Source: Lujinxingia vulgaris
Lineage (GTDB): Bacteria; Myxococcota_A; Bradymonadia; Bradymonadales; Bradymonadaceae
DNA: 64,000 nucleotides
Assembly (NCBI RefSeq): GCF_007997015.1
Contig: NZ_VOSM01000007.1
Span: 62,001-126,000, forward strand
Direction of reading: 5' to 3'
Shown piece by piece: positions 1 through 8,530 of the stretch. The notes beneath the pieces were generated by a model that worked only from the letters and a program-made list of their open reading frames with translations, was not told the DNA's origin and did no database searches. The position numbers were made by a program, and so were the translations under genes. Position 1 is the first letter of the stretch; each line of letters opens with the position of its first letter.

Positions 1-19
1 CAACGGACGGGGAAGTTCC

Positions 20-814
20 ATGGATTTGAGCCGGGCGAAGTATATTCTTCCAAATATGTTCACCCTCTCGAGCATCGTCGCCGGGATGTATAGCATTCAG
101 CTCTCGACGACGGCCACCGGGGTCCAGGAGATGACGCTGGCCGCGTGGCTGGTGATGGTCTCGATGGTCTGCGACACCTGCGATGGGCGCGTGGCGCGGC
201 TGACGCGCACCGAGAGCGAGTTCGGGGTGCAGCTCGACAGCCTGGCCGATGCCATCAGCTTCGGGGTGGCGCCGGCGTTTCTGCTCTACAACTGGGGCTT
301 GAGCGAGCTGGGGCTTATCGGGCTCTTGCTGGCGAGCGCGTATACGGCGGGCACGGTGCTGCGCCTGGCGCGTTTTAACGTGATGGCCAATCAGAGCGAA
401 GGTCCGGCGCGCTATTTTCTGGGGCTTCCCTCGCCACTGGCGGCCGGGATGGTGGCGTCGCTGGTGCTGGCGCACGTCTCGTTCAGCGGACAGATCGCCA
501 CCGGGGCCTCCGAGAGCGTGGCGGCGGTGGCGCTTTTGCTGGGCGGGTTGATGGTGAGCAACGTGCGCTACCGCACCTTTAAAGATGTGAAGTTCCGGGG
601 GCCGGCGGCGTTGGTGCTCGTGCTCTTGCTGGCGGCGGTCACCGCGCTGGCGGTGGTCTATGAGGCTGGCGTGGCGCTGGTGGCGGTGACGGCGGTCTAC
701 ATCGTGGTGGGGCTCTGCGGCGGTCTTCTGGACCTGGGGCGCAATGTGCTCGGCGGTGCCGGTGATGAAGACGACGATGTGATGTTGCAGGAGCTTCGCG
801 ACAACGAGCGTTAA
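20..814 (+). CDS. pssA: CDP-diacylglycerol--serine O-phosphatidyltransferase
   Basis: Makes phosphatidylserine from CDP-diacylglycerol and serine in the inner membrane, the first step towards phosphatidylethanolamine. The CDP-alcohol phosphotransferase signature is complete: D52-x2-D55-G56-x2-A59-R60-x8-G69-x3-D73-x3-D77, whose Asp residues bind metal and the CDP group. About seven hydrophobic segments follow, and the 264-residue length suits the family. The ATG follows a GGGGAAG ribosome site. It is the first complete gene in the window, so its upstream partner (often a phosphatidylserine decarboxylase gene) cannot be seen. An intrinsic terminator lies 35 bases downstream. Function is assigned from the family signature and is reasonably secure; another CDP-alcohol transferase specificity is the main alternative. 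Confidence 0.92.
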   Translation: MDLSRAKYILPNMFTLSSIVAGMYSIQLSTTATGVQEMTLAAWLVMVSMVCDTCDGRVARLTRTESEFGVQLDSLADAISFGVAPAFLLYNWGLSELGLIGLLLASAYTAGTVLRLARFNVMANQSEGPARYFLGLPSPLAAGMVASLVLAHVSFSGQIATGASESVAAVALLLGGLMVSNVRYRTFKDVKFRGPAALVLVLLLAAVTALAVVYEAGVALVAVTAVYIVVGLCGGLLDLGRNVLGGAGDEDDDVMLQELRDNER

Positions 815-848
815 AAACGCTCGTCAGACGGTGTATTGTTCGGCAAGC

Positions 849-879
849 GGCGCGTCCCGGTGAGGGGCGCGCCGTTTTT
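849..879 (+). terminator. Rho-independent terminator after pssA
   Basis: A 10-bp stem (GGCGCGTCCC paired with GGGGCGCGCC, one G-T pair) closes a 5-base loop and is followed by GTTTTT. It ends the pssA transcript before the next gene. Confidence 0.85.
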
Positions 880-975
880 CGTGGGGGTTCAGGTGTGAAG
901 ATGGTTGCTCTGCCCCCCTGCACATGCGCTATCGTAGCGGCCAAACCTGCGAGCCGATGACCTGATAGGAAGGCG

Positions 976-3672
976 ATGAAGATGATGACGATCGATGGGA
1001 TGTGGCGCGTCTGCGCGGCGGCGATGGTGGTGGGGATGTGTGCGGTGGGGTGCAGCGACGACCCGGAGCCCGATGGTGATACCGGCGTGCAAGAAGATGC
1101 CGGCGGTGATGCGGATGCCGGCGACGCCGGTGATGCTGGCGATCCGGGCAGCTGGGCGTGCACCGGTGAGCCCTGCGTGATCGACGATCCTTACCTGCCG
1201 GTGCCGCAGCAGGAAGGTGTGGATCCGCAGGGAGGCCCGGCGCCCGAAGACGTACCCGGAGCGGGGCAGGCCCGGATCTGGCGTGTGGGTGAGGAGGGCA
1301 CGGGCTTCTCGGGCATCTGGAGCCACTGCCGCCAGGGCGATTATATTCTTGGTAACGCCGAGGTCCGCGTCTGCATCCAGGGGACCAGCACCAACCGCTA
1401 TGAGACCTTTACCGGCGGTAAGCTCGTCGACGCGCAGCGTGTGGGTCAGACGGGCGAAGATGTGCTCGATATGGTCATGACCATGGTCGAGTTTGGCACC
1501 GCCAGCGCCGATGAGGTCGAGGTGGTGCGCGATGGCAGCGACGGCGGTGTGGCGGTGCTGCGCGTGATCGGCAAGGATGTGGAGCTTGCGCACCTGGCCG
1601 GCGTGCTCGGTCAGCGTTTTGGCTCGCGAGTGGGGCTGGAGGTGATCACCGAGTATCGCCTCGCGCCCGACACCGCCTATGTGGAGATTGTGACCTTTGC
1701 GCGCTCCACCGGCGCGCGTGCGGTCTCGCAGCAGCTCGGGAGTTGGTTGGCCTACGGCGACCGCGCCCGACCCTGGACGCCCGGCCAGGGCTTTGGTGTG
1801 GGACGGGGCGCGATGCCCTGGATCGCCGGTGTGGGCGAAGGTCGCAGCTTCGCGCTGGTCTTTGAAGAGAGCGCCTCGCCACTGGGCGTGGCGTCGAGCC
1901 AGGACATCGCCTGGGCGGAGATGCGCATGTTCCGCGGGGAAGTTCCGCGCGAGGAGCCCGCGGTACTTCGCCACTTCTTTGTGGTGGGCGATGGCACTCT
2001 CGATTCGGTGCGCGCCCAGGCCGCGCAGCTGCGCGGCGAAGAGCCCGACTGGCAGGAGGTTTCCTTAAGCGTGGTCGACGGCTCCGGCGCTCCGGTTGCA
2101 GGTGTCGAGATCTACATCACCTCCGGCGAAGAGGCCGTTACCGTGGCTACAACCGACGCCACCGGCCAGGCCACCGCCCTGCTCAATGCCGACGCAAGTT
2201 ATAACGCCGAGCTGCGCGACTTCGCCGGGCCGCTCACCCTCACGCACACCTTTGAGGTCGATGGCGACGAAGTTCTCTTTGAGGTCAGTGAGGTCGGCGC
2301 CATTGAGCTGGAAGTTCGCGACGCGACCACCGATGGGCTGCTCCCCGCCCGGGCGCGATTTGTGGGCGAGGGGGCCGACTTCACGCTCTACGTCGAAGAC
2401 GGCACGCTGAGCTCGGCGGTGCCGGTCGGCACCTACCAGCTCGTGCTCACGCGCGGCTCGGAGTACGACGCCACCGTGCTCGATGTGGAGATTGTTGCCG
2501 GAGAGACGGCTGAGTACAGCGCCACGCTCGTGCACGGCGTCGACACCGATGGCTGGATCAGCGGCGACTTCCACCAGCATATGGAGCCGAGCATTGACAG
2601 CGAGGTTCATGTTCGCGATCGCGTGCTCGAGAACGTCACCCAGGGCCTGGAGCTGGTGGTGCCCACCGACCACGAGGTCGTCACGGACTTGAGCGGCGTC
2701 ATCGATGAGATGGGCCTCGGCGACTACGTCTCGACCTTCCCCGGGCTGGAGATCTCGCCGATCTACTCCCACTTCAACCTCTATCCCTTCCCCTACAACC
2801 CGGATCGTCGCGGCCGCGGCTCCATTGAGCTTGCGTATCAGGACGAGACCGACGGGGAGGTCTACTTCCGCAGGATGCCGGAGATTGTGGAGATCGCCCG
2901 TCAGCTTGAAAATCCGCCCCTTGTGCAGATGAACCACCCGCGCAACGGCTCCGGGATGTTCAACCACGTGCGCTACGATCCGGAGCTTGGCCCCGATGCG
3001 GTGACCCACGACGATTTCGTGGCCGATGTGGACGCGGTGGAGGTTATCAACCGCTTTGACGACGTCTGCCAGGTGCTCGCCGACTGGAGCGGGCTGCTCA
3101 ACAGCGGGCGGCGGGTGACCGGGCTTGGCAACTCCGACAGCCACAGCGCCAACGGTGAGGCCGGTGTGCCGCGCAACTTCCTGCGAATCGACGCCGCACC
3201 GGGAGATATTGAGGCCGATGAAGTGAAGGCGACGATCCTCGCGCAGCGCGTGACGGTGGGCTCGCATGCCTTCATGGAGTTCAGCGACGGGAAGATGCCC
3301 GGCGATGAGATTGAGGCGCAGAGCGGTGAGACGGTCAGCTTTGGCGTGCGCGTGCAGACCCCGGACTGGTCGCAGGTGGAGCGCATGTTTGTGATCGTCA
3401 ACGGTTCGGTGGTGCAGACCATCGAGCGCAGCGCCGAGGCCGGGGCGCGTGTCGACTTCGACGAGACCATCGATCTGAGCTTTGAGGAAGACTCCTGGGT
3501 GGTCTTCTGGATCGACGGGCCCTCGCCCACCGGCGTTGTGAACTACGGGGAGCGCACGCTGGGCTTCACCAACCCGGTCTACGTCAAGGTCAGCGGTGAG
3601 GACACCTGGCAGGCGCCGGGGCCGCGCGCAATGGACCTGGCGGCGATCAACACCGGCTACTGCGAGGACTGA
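976..3672 (+). CDS. secreted lipoprotein with PHP-type metallohydrolase domain (CehA/McbA-like)
   Basis: The N-terminus is a lipoprotein signal peptide ending in VGC, followed by an Asp/Gly-rich linker (about residues 30-60). The middle holds a beta-rich region, then one or two carboxypeptidase-regulatory-like modules (about 365-450). From about 520 a PHP-like domain carries clustered metal-binding residues: GDFHQH near 530, PTDHE near 560, MNHPRNG near 655 and GNSDSH near 718. These match CehA/McbA-type hydrolases. The substrate is unknown; a phosphoester or carbamate is possible by family. A small C-terminal beta domain ends the 898-residue protein. Three ATGs lie at 976, 982 and 985; AGGAAGG just upstream may favour the later ones. 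It is flanked by lipid-metabolism genes with no clear functional link. Confidence 0.75.
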   Translation: MKMMTIDGMWRVCAAAMVVGMCAVGCSDDPEPDGDTGVQEDAGGDADAGDAGDAGDPGSWACTGEPCVIDDPYLPVPQQEGVDPQGGPAPEDVPGAGQARIWRVGEEGTGFSGIWSHCRQGDYILGNAEVRVCIQGTSTNRYETFTGGKLVDAQRVGQTGEDVLDMVMTMVEFGTASADEVEVVRDGSDGGVAVLRVIGKDVELAHLAGVLGQRFGSRVGLEVITEYRLAPDTAYVEIVTFARSTGARAVSQQLGSWLAYGDRARPWTPGQGFGVGRGAMPWIAGVGEGRSFALVFEESASPLGVASSQDIAWAEMRMFRGEVPREEPAVLRHFFVVGDGTLDSVRAQAAQLRGEEPDWQEVSLSVVDGSGAPVAGVEIYITSGEEAVTVATTDATGQATALLNADASYNAELRDFAGPLTLTHTFEVDGDEVLFEVSEVGAIELEVRDATTDGLLPARARFVGEGADFTLYVEDGTLSSAVPVGTYQLVLTRGSEYDATVLDVEIVAGETAEYSATLVHGVDTDGWISGDFHQHMEPSIDSEVHVRDRVLENVTQGLELVVPTDHEVVTDLSGVIDEMGLGDYVSTFPGLEISPIYSHFNLYPFPYNPDRRGRGSIELAYQDETDGEVYFRRMPEIVEIARQLENPPLVQMNHPRNGSGMFNHVRYDPELGPDAVTHDDFVADVDAVEVINRFDDVCQVLADWSGLLNSGRRVTGLGNSDSHSANGEAGVPRNFLRIDAAPGDIEADEVKATILAQRVTVGSHAFMEFSDGKMPGDEIEAQSGETVSFGVRVQTPDWSQVERMFVIVNGSVVQTIERSAEAGARVDFDETIDLSFEEDSWVVFWIDGPSPTGVVNYGERTLGFTNPVYVKVSGEDTWQAPGPRAMDLAAINTGYCED

Positions 3673-3732
3673 GCGTTGTTGAACGCCCGCTGAACGATGG
3701 TTTGATGGTGTCTCGCTGCGCGAGAGTTGTGG

Positions 3733-4596
3733 ATGTTGCAGAAGGTCAAAGAACAGGTCGACGGTGCGCTCATCGAGACCATCCGCAAGGATGTCTGGGA
3801 GCGTATCCGCACGATGGACGCCGGGCAGAACGCCTACGGCTACGATCCTTTCGGGTTTGAGCCAGAGTTCCTCAAGTATGTGGCGCCGCCGGCCATCGCG
3901 CTCTACCGGCACTACTTTCGGGTGGAGACGTTTGGGATTGAGAACATCCCGGAGTCGGGCCCGGTGCTGCTGGTGGCCAACCACACCGGGCAGATTCCGC
4001 TCGACGGGATGATGATCGCCACCGCCGCGCTCATCGATCGCACGCCACCCCGGATGGTGCGCAGCATGGTGGAGCGCTGGGTGCCCTCTTTGCCCTTTAT
4101 CTCCAAGATCTTCGCGCGCGCCGGGCAGGTGGTGGGTACGCGTGAGAACGCGCGTATTTTGCTGCGGCGCGGTGGCTGCATCCTGGTGTTTCCGGAGGGG
4201 CAGCGAGGCATCAACAAGACCTACGATAAGGCCTACCAGCTCCAGGAGTTCGGGCTGGGCTTTATGCGTCTGGCGCTGGCCACGGGCACGCCGATCGTGC
4301 CGGTGAGTGTGGTGGGGGCTGAGGAGCAGATGCCGGCGATTTACGATGTGAAGTCGCTGGCGAAGTTGTTGGGGATGCCGGCTTTTCCCATTACTCCGAC
4401 CTGGCCCTTGCTCGGACCGCTGGGGGCGTTGCCGCTGCCGGTGAAGTACCGCATCTACTTTGGGGAGCCGATGCGTTTTGAGGGCGACCCGGACGAAGAA
4501 GATCGCGTGGTAGGCGGGCATGTCGAGCGTGTGCGTGAGGCCATCTCCCAGATGATCGAGCGAGGGCTTGAGGAGCGACGGGGGGTGTTCTTTTGA
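3733..4596 (+). CDS. lysophospholipid acyltransferase family protein (PlsC-like)
   Basis: Probably transfers an acyl chain to a lysophospholipid or related acceptor at the inner membrane. Block I is present as NHTGQIPLD near residue 84, an H-x6-D spacing rather than the classical H-x4-D; this spacing is also what I recall from acyltransferases of myxobacterial and actinobacterial type. The block III motif FPEG lies near residue 158. I chose the ATG at 3733, 6 bases after GAGAG, over an in-frame TTG at 3727. Its stop overlaps the TTG start of the next gene by 4 bases, so the two are probably translationally coupled. Acyl acceptor specificity cannot be told from sequence. Confidence 0.8.
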   Translation: MLQKVKEQVDGALIETIRKDVWERIRTMDAGQNAYGYDPFGFEPEFLKYVAPPAIALYRHYFRVETFGIENIPESGPVLLVANHTGQIPLDGMMIATAALIDRTPPRMVRSMVERWVPSLPFISKIFARAGQVVGTRENARILLRRGGCILVFPEGQRGINKTYDKAYQLQEFGLGFMRLALATGTPIVPVSVVGAEEQMPAIYDVKSLAKLLGMPAFPITPTWPLLGPLGALPLPVKYRIYFGEPMRFEGDPDEEDRVVGGHVERVREAISQMIERGLEERRGVFF

Positions 4597-5546
4597 AGCA
4601 GCGCACCCGACGCCCGCGCAAAGAGCGGGTCCTTATTACTGGCATCGGCGGCAACCTGGGGCGGGCGGTCGCCCGTCGCCTGCATCGCCGCTTTGAGGTG
4701 GTGGGCATCGACCGGCGGGCGGTGCGCCACATGCCCAAAGATGTGGATATCGAGCAGGTTGATATTCGGCGTCGGCGCGTCGAAGACGTCTTCCGGCGTC
4801 AGCGCCTCGACGCGGTCGTGCACCTCAACATCATGCACGATCCGCGCAGCCGGCAGGACGAGCACCACCAGTTCAACATCGTGGGCACCCAGAAGATCTT
4901 CGAGCTCTGCGCGGAACATCGCGTGCCCAAGGTGGTGGTCCTCTCCAGCGCCGATGTGTACGGCCCCGATCCTCGTAACGATCAATTCTTAAAAGAGGAT
5001 GCCGCGTTGATGGGAGGGCAGAAGTTTGAGGCGATCCGCGATCTGATCGCCCTCGATATGTTCTGCAACACCTTCTTCTGGCGGCACCCCGAGATCGAGA
5101 CGGTGATCCTGCGCCCGGTTCATATTGTGGGGCGAGTGAATAATGCGCCGAGTCGTTACCTGCGGCTGGAGCGCCCGCCGACGATCATGGGCTTTGACCC
5201 GATGGTGCAGCTGATCCACGTGGAGGATGTGGTCAGCGCCATCGAAAAGGCGCTCACCCCGGGCATCCGCGGGGTCTTCAACCTGGCGGGGCCCTCGCCG
5301 GTGCCGCTCTCCTTTATTCTGGAGCGGCTGGGACGCGAGCCGCGTCCGATGCCCGAGCCCCTGCTCAAGATGATGTTGAGCACGGCGTGGTCTCTGAAGA
5401 TCAGCGACTGGCCGGTGCCGGAGCTCGACCATATCAAGTACGTCTGCATGGTCGATGATGGCCTGGCGCGCAATCAGCTGGGGTTTGCGCCTTCGCATGA
5501 TCTCGAGTCGATCTTGCACGAGCTGCGGCCCGGGCATCGCCCCTGA
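4593..5546 (+). CDS. NAD-dependent epimerase/dehydratase (extended SDR)
   Basis: A Rossmann-fold nucleotide-sugar-type epimerase/dehydratase of 317 residues. The NAD(P)-binding motif G17-x2-G20-x2-G23 follows a basic N-terminus, and the SSADVYGPDP segment near residue 110 fits the active-site serine strand of extended SDRs. Oddly, the usual Tyr-x3-Lys is not visible where expected; the corresponding stretch reads like GGQKFEAIRD. The enzyme may therefore be catalytically atypical or a binding-only paralogue. It starts with TTG overlapping the acyltransferase stop (TTGA), so the two form an operon, which suggests a lipid or envelope-sugar role. Substrate unknown. Confidence 0.75.
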   Translation: MKQRTRRPRKERVLITGIGGNLGRAVARRLHRRFEVVGIDRRAVRHMPKDVDIEQVDIRRRRVEDVFRRQRLDAVVHLNIMHDPRSRQDEHHQFNIVGTQKIFELCAEHRVPKVVVLSSADVYGPDPRNDQFLKEDAALMGGQKFEAIRDLIALDMFCNTFFWRHPEIETVILRPVHIVGRVNNAPSRYLRLERPPTIMGFDPMVQLIHVEDVVSAIEKALTPGIRGVFNLAGPSPVPLSFILERLGREPRPMPEPLLKMMLSTAWSLKISDWPVPELDHIKYVCMVDDGLARNQLGFAPSHDLESILHELRPGHRP

Positions 5547-5943
5547 GCTTGTCAGGTTGGCGGCGTCGTCGCGCGGATTCAAAAAGGGGGACTTTATGTC
5601 GGCGACTTCATCGTGACGCGTGTGCGTGACGGGGAGGAAGGTGTCTTACACATGCCTACATTTCTTTACGGGACAGGGGGATTTCGCCTCTCTATAGTCT
5701 TTTCGCAAAGATGTTGGTATCGTCGGTCTCAATGACACGACCCGAACGGGGGACGTAGTGACGCGACGACGAGGCGCTCTGGCGCCTTTCGTAAGGCGCT
5801 CGACGGTGATGATGACACGCATCGCCTTGTTTTTTGCGCGTGTGGCCTGAGCTTCAGGCAGATAGAGCGCAGAACATGGCGAACGCGGTGCAGTTTCGCA
5901 GAATGACGTAGACGGGGGCTGCAATGTGGCGAGGCGAGTAGCG
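5547..5943 (+). other. 397-bp intergenic region, possible promoter
   Basis: No convincing gene is seen. A GGGACA / TATAGT pair with 17-base spacing (5670-5675 and 5693-5698) could be a promoter for the downstream regulator. A strong-looking ribosome site (AAGGGGG) near 5583-5589 precedes only a 6-codon open frame, ATG at 5596 to TGA at 5614, which might be a leader peptide but is more likely chance. Confidence 0.35.
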
Positions 5944-6501
5944 ATGAATCTCGAGAAAGACGTTTATACGACGTTTGAGGCGGCCAAGATCTGCAACGCC
6001 AACATTACCTCGATCAAGAATTGGATTGAGCAGGGGGAGCTGCGGGCGTTTCGTACCCCCGGGGGTCACTTCCGCATTGAGCGGCAGGTGCTCGATGATT
6101 TTCTTTCGCGTCACCGCATGCCTAACCCCTTTGCGCAGCAGCGTCAGCGCCGGGTGCTGGTCGTGCACCCCGACACAGGGCTGGAGGGGCGGGTGCGCGC
6201 GAAGTTCGGTGACGAGATCGACTACGACGTCAGCGCTGACGCGGTCGATGCGCTTCTGAAGATCGGGCAGTGGCAGCCCGATGTGGCGCTCCTCGACAGC
6301 GAGCTGGAAGGGCTCGACGTGCATGCGCTGTGCAAACGCGTCAGCGAGCATGAGGAACTTCAGGGGATGATGATGGTCGTGATCTGCGGCGACGACGCGG
6401 TGGAGGCGATGAACCTGCGCGGCGCCGGAGCGCGCTGGGTGGTCGCACGAAGCGAGGGGGAAGAGGCGGTGATGGAGGCGCTGCGGCGCGCGCTGCTTTA
6501 G
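5944..6501 (+). CDS. DNA-binding protein with degenerate response-regulator receiver domain
   Basis: Residues 1-50 form an excisionase/MerR-like winged helix-turn-helix (FEAAKICNANITSIKNWI, then TPGGHFRI as the wing), so it should bind DNA. Residues 65-185 resemble a CheY-type receiver: LLDSELEGLDV places an Asp at the phospho-acceptor position. The acidic pair normally near the start of the domain (HPDTG here) and the conserved C-terminal Lys are missing, so phosphorylation is doubtful. The ATG at 5944 follows GAGGCGAG; an in-frame GTG at 5926 is the alternative. No sensor kinase lies nearby. It is an orphan regulator with unknown targets. Confidence 0.75.
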   Translation: MNLEKDVYTTFEAAKICNANITSIKNWIEQGELRAFRTPGGHFRIERQVLDDFLSRHRMPNPFAQQRQRRVLVVHPDTGLEGRVRAKFGDEIDYDVSADAVDALLKIGQWQPDVALLDSELEGLDVHALCKRVSEHEELQGMMMVVICGDDAVEAMNLRGAGARWVVARSEGEEAVMEALRRALL

Positions 6502-6524
6502 CTGACCACGGTGGCATGCCTCAC

Positions 6525-6564
6525 AAAAAAGCCCGCGACCTCCAGGGAGGTCGCGGGCTTTTTT
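6525..6564. terminator. bidirectional intrinsic terminator
   Basis: A perfect 13-bp stem (GCCCGCGACCTCC / GGAGGTCGCGGGC) with a 2-base loop is flanked by AAAAAA and TTTTTT. It serves both the regulator ending at 6501 and the converging methyltransferase ending at 6589. Confidence 0.92.
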
Positions 6565-6588
6565 AGGTCTGATGGGGCGTGAGAACGC

Positions 6589-7965
6589 TCAGATGCGGCG
6601 GGCCTTGATGGTGATGGCGTCGCCGGCCACGTCGTCGCTGACGATCTCAAAGCCGGCGCGCTCCAGGCGTTTGTGCAGCTCGTCGCGGGAGAACCAGTGG
6701 AAGCGGGTGGGGATCTCGGCGACGCGTTTGGCAAAACGGCGCAGCATGCCATCGCCGAGGATAAACGTGCCGATGACGCAGATACCGCCCGGCTCCAGGA
6801 TGCGCGCGAAGTTGCGCAGCGCCTCATCGATGTCGTTGAGAAGGTGCAGGGTGCCGGCGCAGTGCAGGCGGTTAAAGGAGGCGCGGCTGACCGGGATGCG
6901 GGTGGCGTCGCCGCGGATCAGGAAGACCCTGCCATCGAGGTTTTCGCGTCGGATGTTGCGGCGCGCCGTCTCGAGCATCGGCCAGGAGAGGTCCATGCCG
7001 ACGACCAGGGGAAGATCGCCGCCGGTCTCGCGTGTCTCGGCGAGGCCGATGCGCTGGGCGAAGTAGCGGGTGAAGTTGCCGGTACCGCAGCCCACATCGA
7101 TGAGACGCGTCTCGGCGCCGAAGTCGAGGTAGTCGGCGGCCAGGCGGTACTCCTCGCGCATGGTGCGCTCGCTGACCACGCCGGTGAGGCGCGGGCGCAT
7201 GATCTCTTCGTAGAACTGGGCGTAGAATTTGGTCTCCATCAACTTCTGGGTGACAGAGCGATCCGGTGCGTGGGGGGGGGCCAGGTCGGCGACGTCGTCC
7301 TGGAGGTTGAACTGACGCTGGCAGGCCTCACAGGTGATCGTGGTGAGGCTAACCTCGAAGGTGTCATGGCCACAGGCCGGGCAGCGCAGCGTGCTGATGA
7401 AGCGCTCGCGAAGTGAAGGCACAGCCGTGGCGCCGGTCGTTTTTTTCGGGGCGCCGGCTTCGCCGGCAGCGCCGCTGTCAGTGGGGCTGGCTTTGGGTTT
7501 GGCGTTCTCTGCAGTCGACTTCTCGGCGACGCTCTTCGCGGCGACGTCTTTTGTCGGCGCCTTTGCAGGAGCAGCTTCTTTGGCCGGAGCGCTCTTTTTC
7601 GGCTCGGCCTTCTTCGACTCAGCCTTTTTGGGCGCTGCTTTTATCGAGTCAGCTTTCTTCGACTCGGCCTTTTTCGGCGCCGACTTTTTGGGAGCGCTCT
7701 TTTTCTTCGCGTCTGCGTCGACGTTGGCGCGTGATGGCGAGGGGGCCGCCTCGCGGTCGACCAGGCGCTGGACGCTGCTCATGATCGTGGCGGCTTTTTT
7801 GGCGCCGACGCCGCTGAGGTCGGTCAGGCCGCCCTCGCGAGCCAGGGTCAGCAGGGCTCCCAGATCGCGCACGCCGTGATCGTTGTAGAGCTCTTCGGCC
7901 AGCGCGGGGCCTACGAAACGCACGCGGGTCAGCTCATTGAGGACGTCTTCTTTTTTCTTGGCCAT
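6589..7965 (-). CDS. HhH + Lys/Ala/Pro-rich linker + zinc-ribbon + SAM-dependent methyltransferase
   Basis: Four parts are visible. Residues 1-70 carry a helix-hairpin-helix repeat (RFVGPALAEELY and DLSGVGAKKAATI). Residues 85-180 are a histone-H1-like basic linker built from KKSAPKKAESKKA-type repeats. A Trm112-like zinc ribbon has C195-x2-C198 and C212-x2-C215. A class I methyltransferase has its SAM motif VGCGTGNF at 291-298 and then an acidic strand end around GMDLSW. HhH and the basic tail suggest nucleic-acid binding, so a DNA- or RNA-associated methyltransferase is a fair inference; the catalytic half alone looks like small-molecule (UbiE-type) enzymes. The ATG follows no strong ribosome site. 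It converges on the regulator at 5944. Confidence 0.75.
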   Translation of the reverse strand: MAKKKEDVLNELTRVRFVGPALAEELYNDHGVRDLGALLTLAREGGLTDLSGVGAKKAATIMSSVQRLVDREAAPSPSRANVDADAKKKSAPKKSAPKKAESKKADSIKAAPKKAESKKAEPKKSAPAKEAAPAKAPTKDVAAKSVAEKSTAENAKPKASPTDSGAAGEAGAPKKTTGATAVPSLRERFISTLRCPACGHDTFEVSLTTITCEACQRQFNLQDDVADLAPPHAPDRSVTQKLMETKFYAQFYEEIMRPRLTGVVSERTMREEYRLAADYLDFGAETRLIDVGCGTGNFTRYFAQRIGLAETRETGGDLPLVVGMDLSWPMLETARRNIRRENLDGRVFLIRGDATRIPVSRASFNRLHCAGTLHLLNDIDEALRNFARILEPGGICVIGTFILGDGMLRRFAKRVAEIPTRFHWFSRDELHKRLERAGFEIVSDDVAGDAITIKARRI

Positions 7966-8171
7966 GGGTCAAAACCTTTGCGTCGATCCAGCTCATCAGC
8001 AAGTCAAATAGGGGGATGTCGTCGCGCCGGGCTCAGCCTGCTTCGGGCAGGTCGGGGAGGGACATCGCCCTTAAACGTGGGCATACGGCGCAGAAGCATA
8101 ACTCCCGGTCGCTATAAGACAAGGTGTTGACGCGTCGCGTCAAGTGCAGGCGGAGGATCGGCGCGCCAAAC

Positions 8172-8498
8172 TCACCGCCGGGTGGGCGAAGCGGGGTTGA
8201 GAAGGGGCCGGAGGTGCTCCTCGATCAGGGCGTCGCAGTCTTCCAGCGTCATGGCGCGTACCCAGATGTTTTGCGGATAGATCGCCACCGTGCTCCCCTG
8301 GACATGGCACCAGCCCAGGCACTCGGTGCGGGTGATCCAGATGCGTGAGAGCATGTTATGGGCCTCAATCCAGCCGCGCAGTTTCTGGTAGATGGCCTCG
8401 GCGTCGCCGCTGGCGCAGCAGGGCAACGAAGAGTTGTGGCGTTGGTTGACGCAGACCAGCAGGTGGGCCAGGCAAAACGAGGTGTCGACAGGTTTCAT
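8172..8498 (-). CDS. thioredoxin-like [2Fe-2S] ferredoxin domain protein
   Basis: A 108-residue protein whose cysteine pattern fits thioredoxin-fold [2Fe-2S] ferredoxins: C16-x10-C27 (with C28 beside it), then C60-x3-C64 in TECLGWC. It is likely a small soluble electron carrier or an iron-sulfur chaperone. It lies 32 bases downstream of prmC on the same strand and is probably co-transcribed with it. The partner reductase is not in the window. No good ribosome site precedes the ATG, so coupling to prmC translation is plausible. Confidence 0.8.
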   Translation of the reverse strand: MKPVDTSFCLAHLLVCVNQRHNSSLPCCASGDAEAIYQKLRGWIEAHNMLSRIWITRTECLGWCHVQGSTVAIYPQNIWVRAMTLEDCDALIEEHLRPLLNPASPTRR

Positions 8499-8530
8499 GA
8501 TGAACTACGAGGTCGAGGTCGGGCCGCTGC

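Noticed and set aside
2065-4521. 818-residue open frame antisense to the PHP lipoprotein and acyltransferase genes
   Set aside because: Shadow frame caused by high GC third positions; no domains or ribosome site, while the plus-strand genes are well supported.
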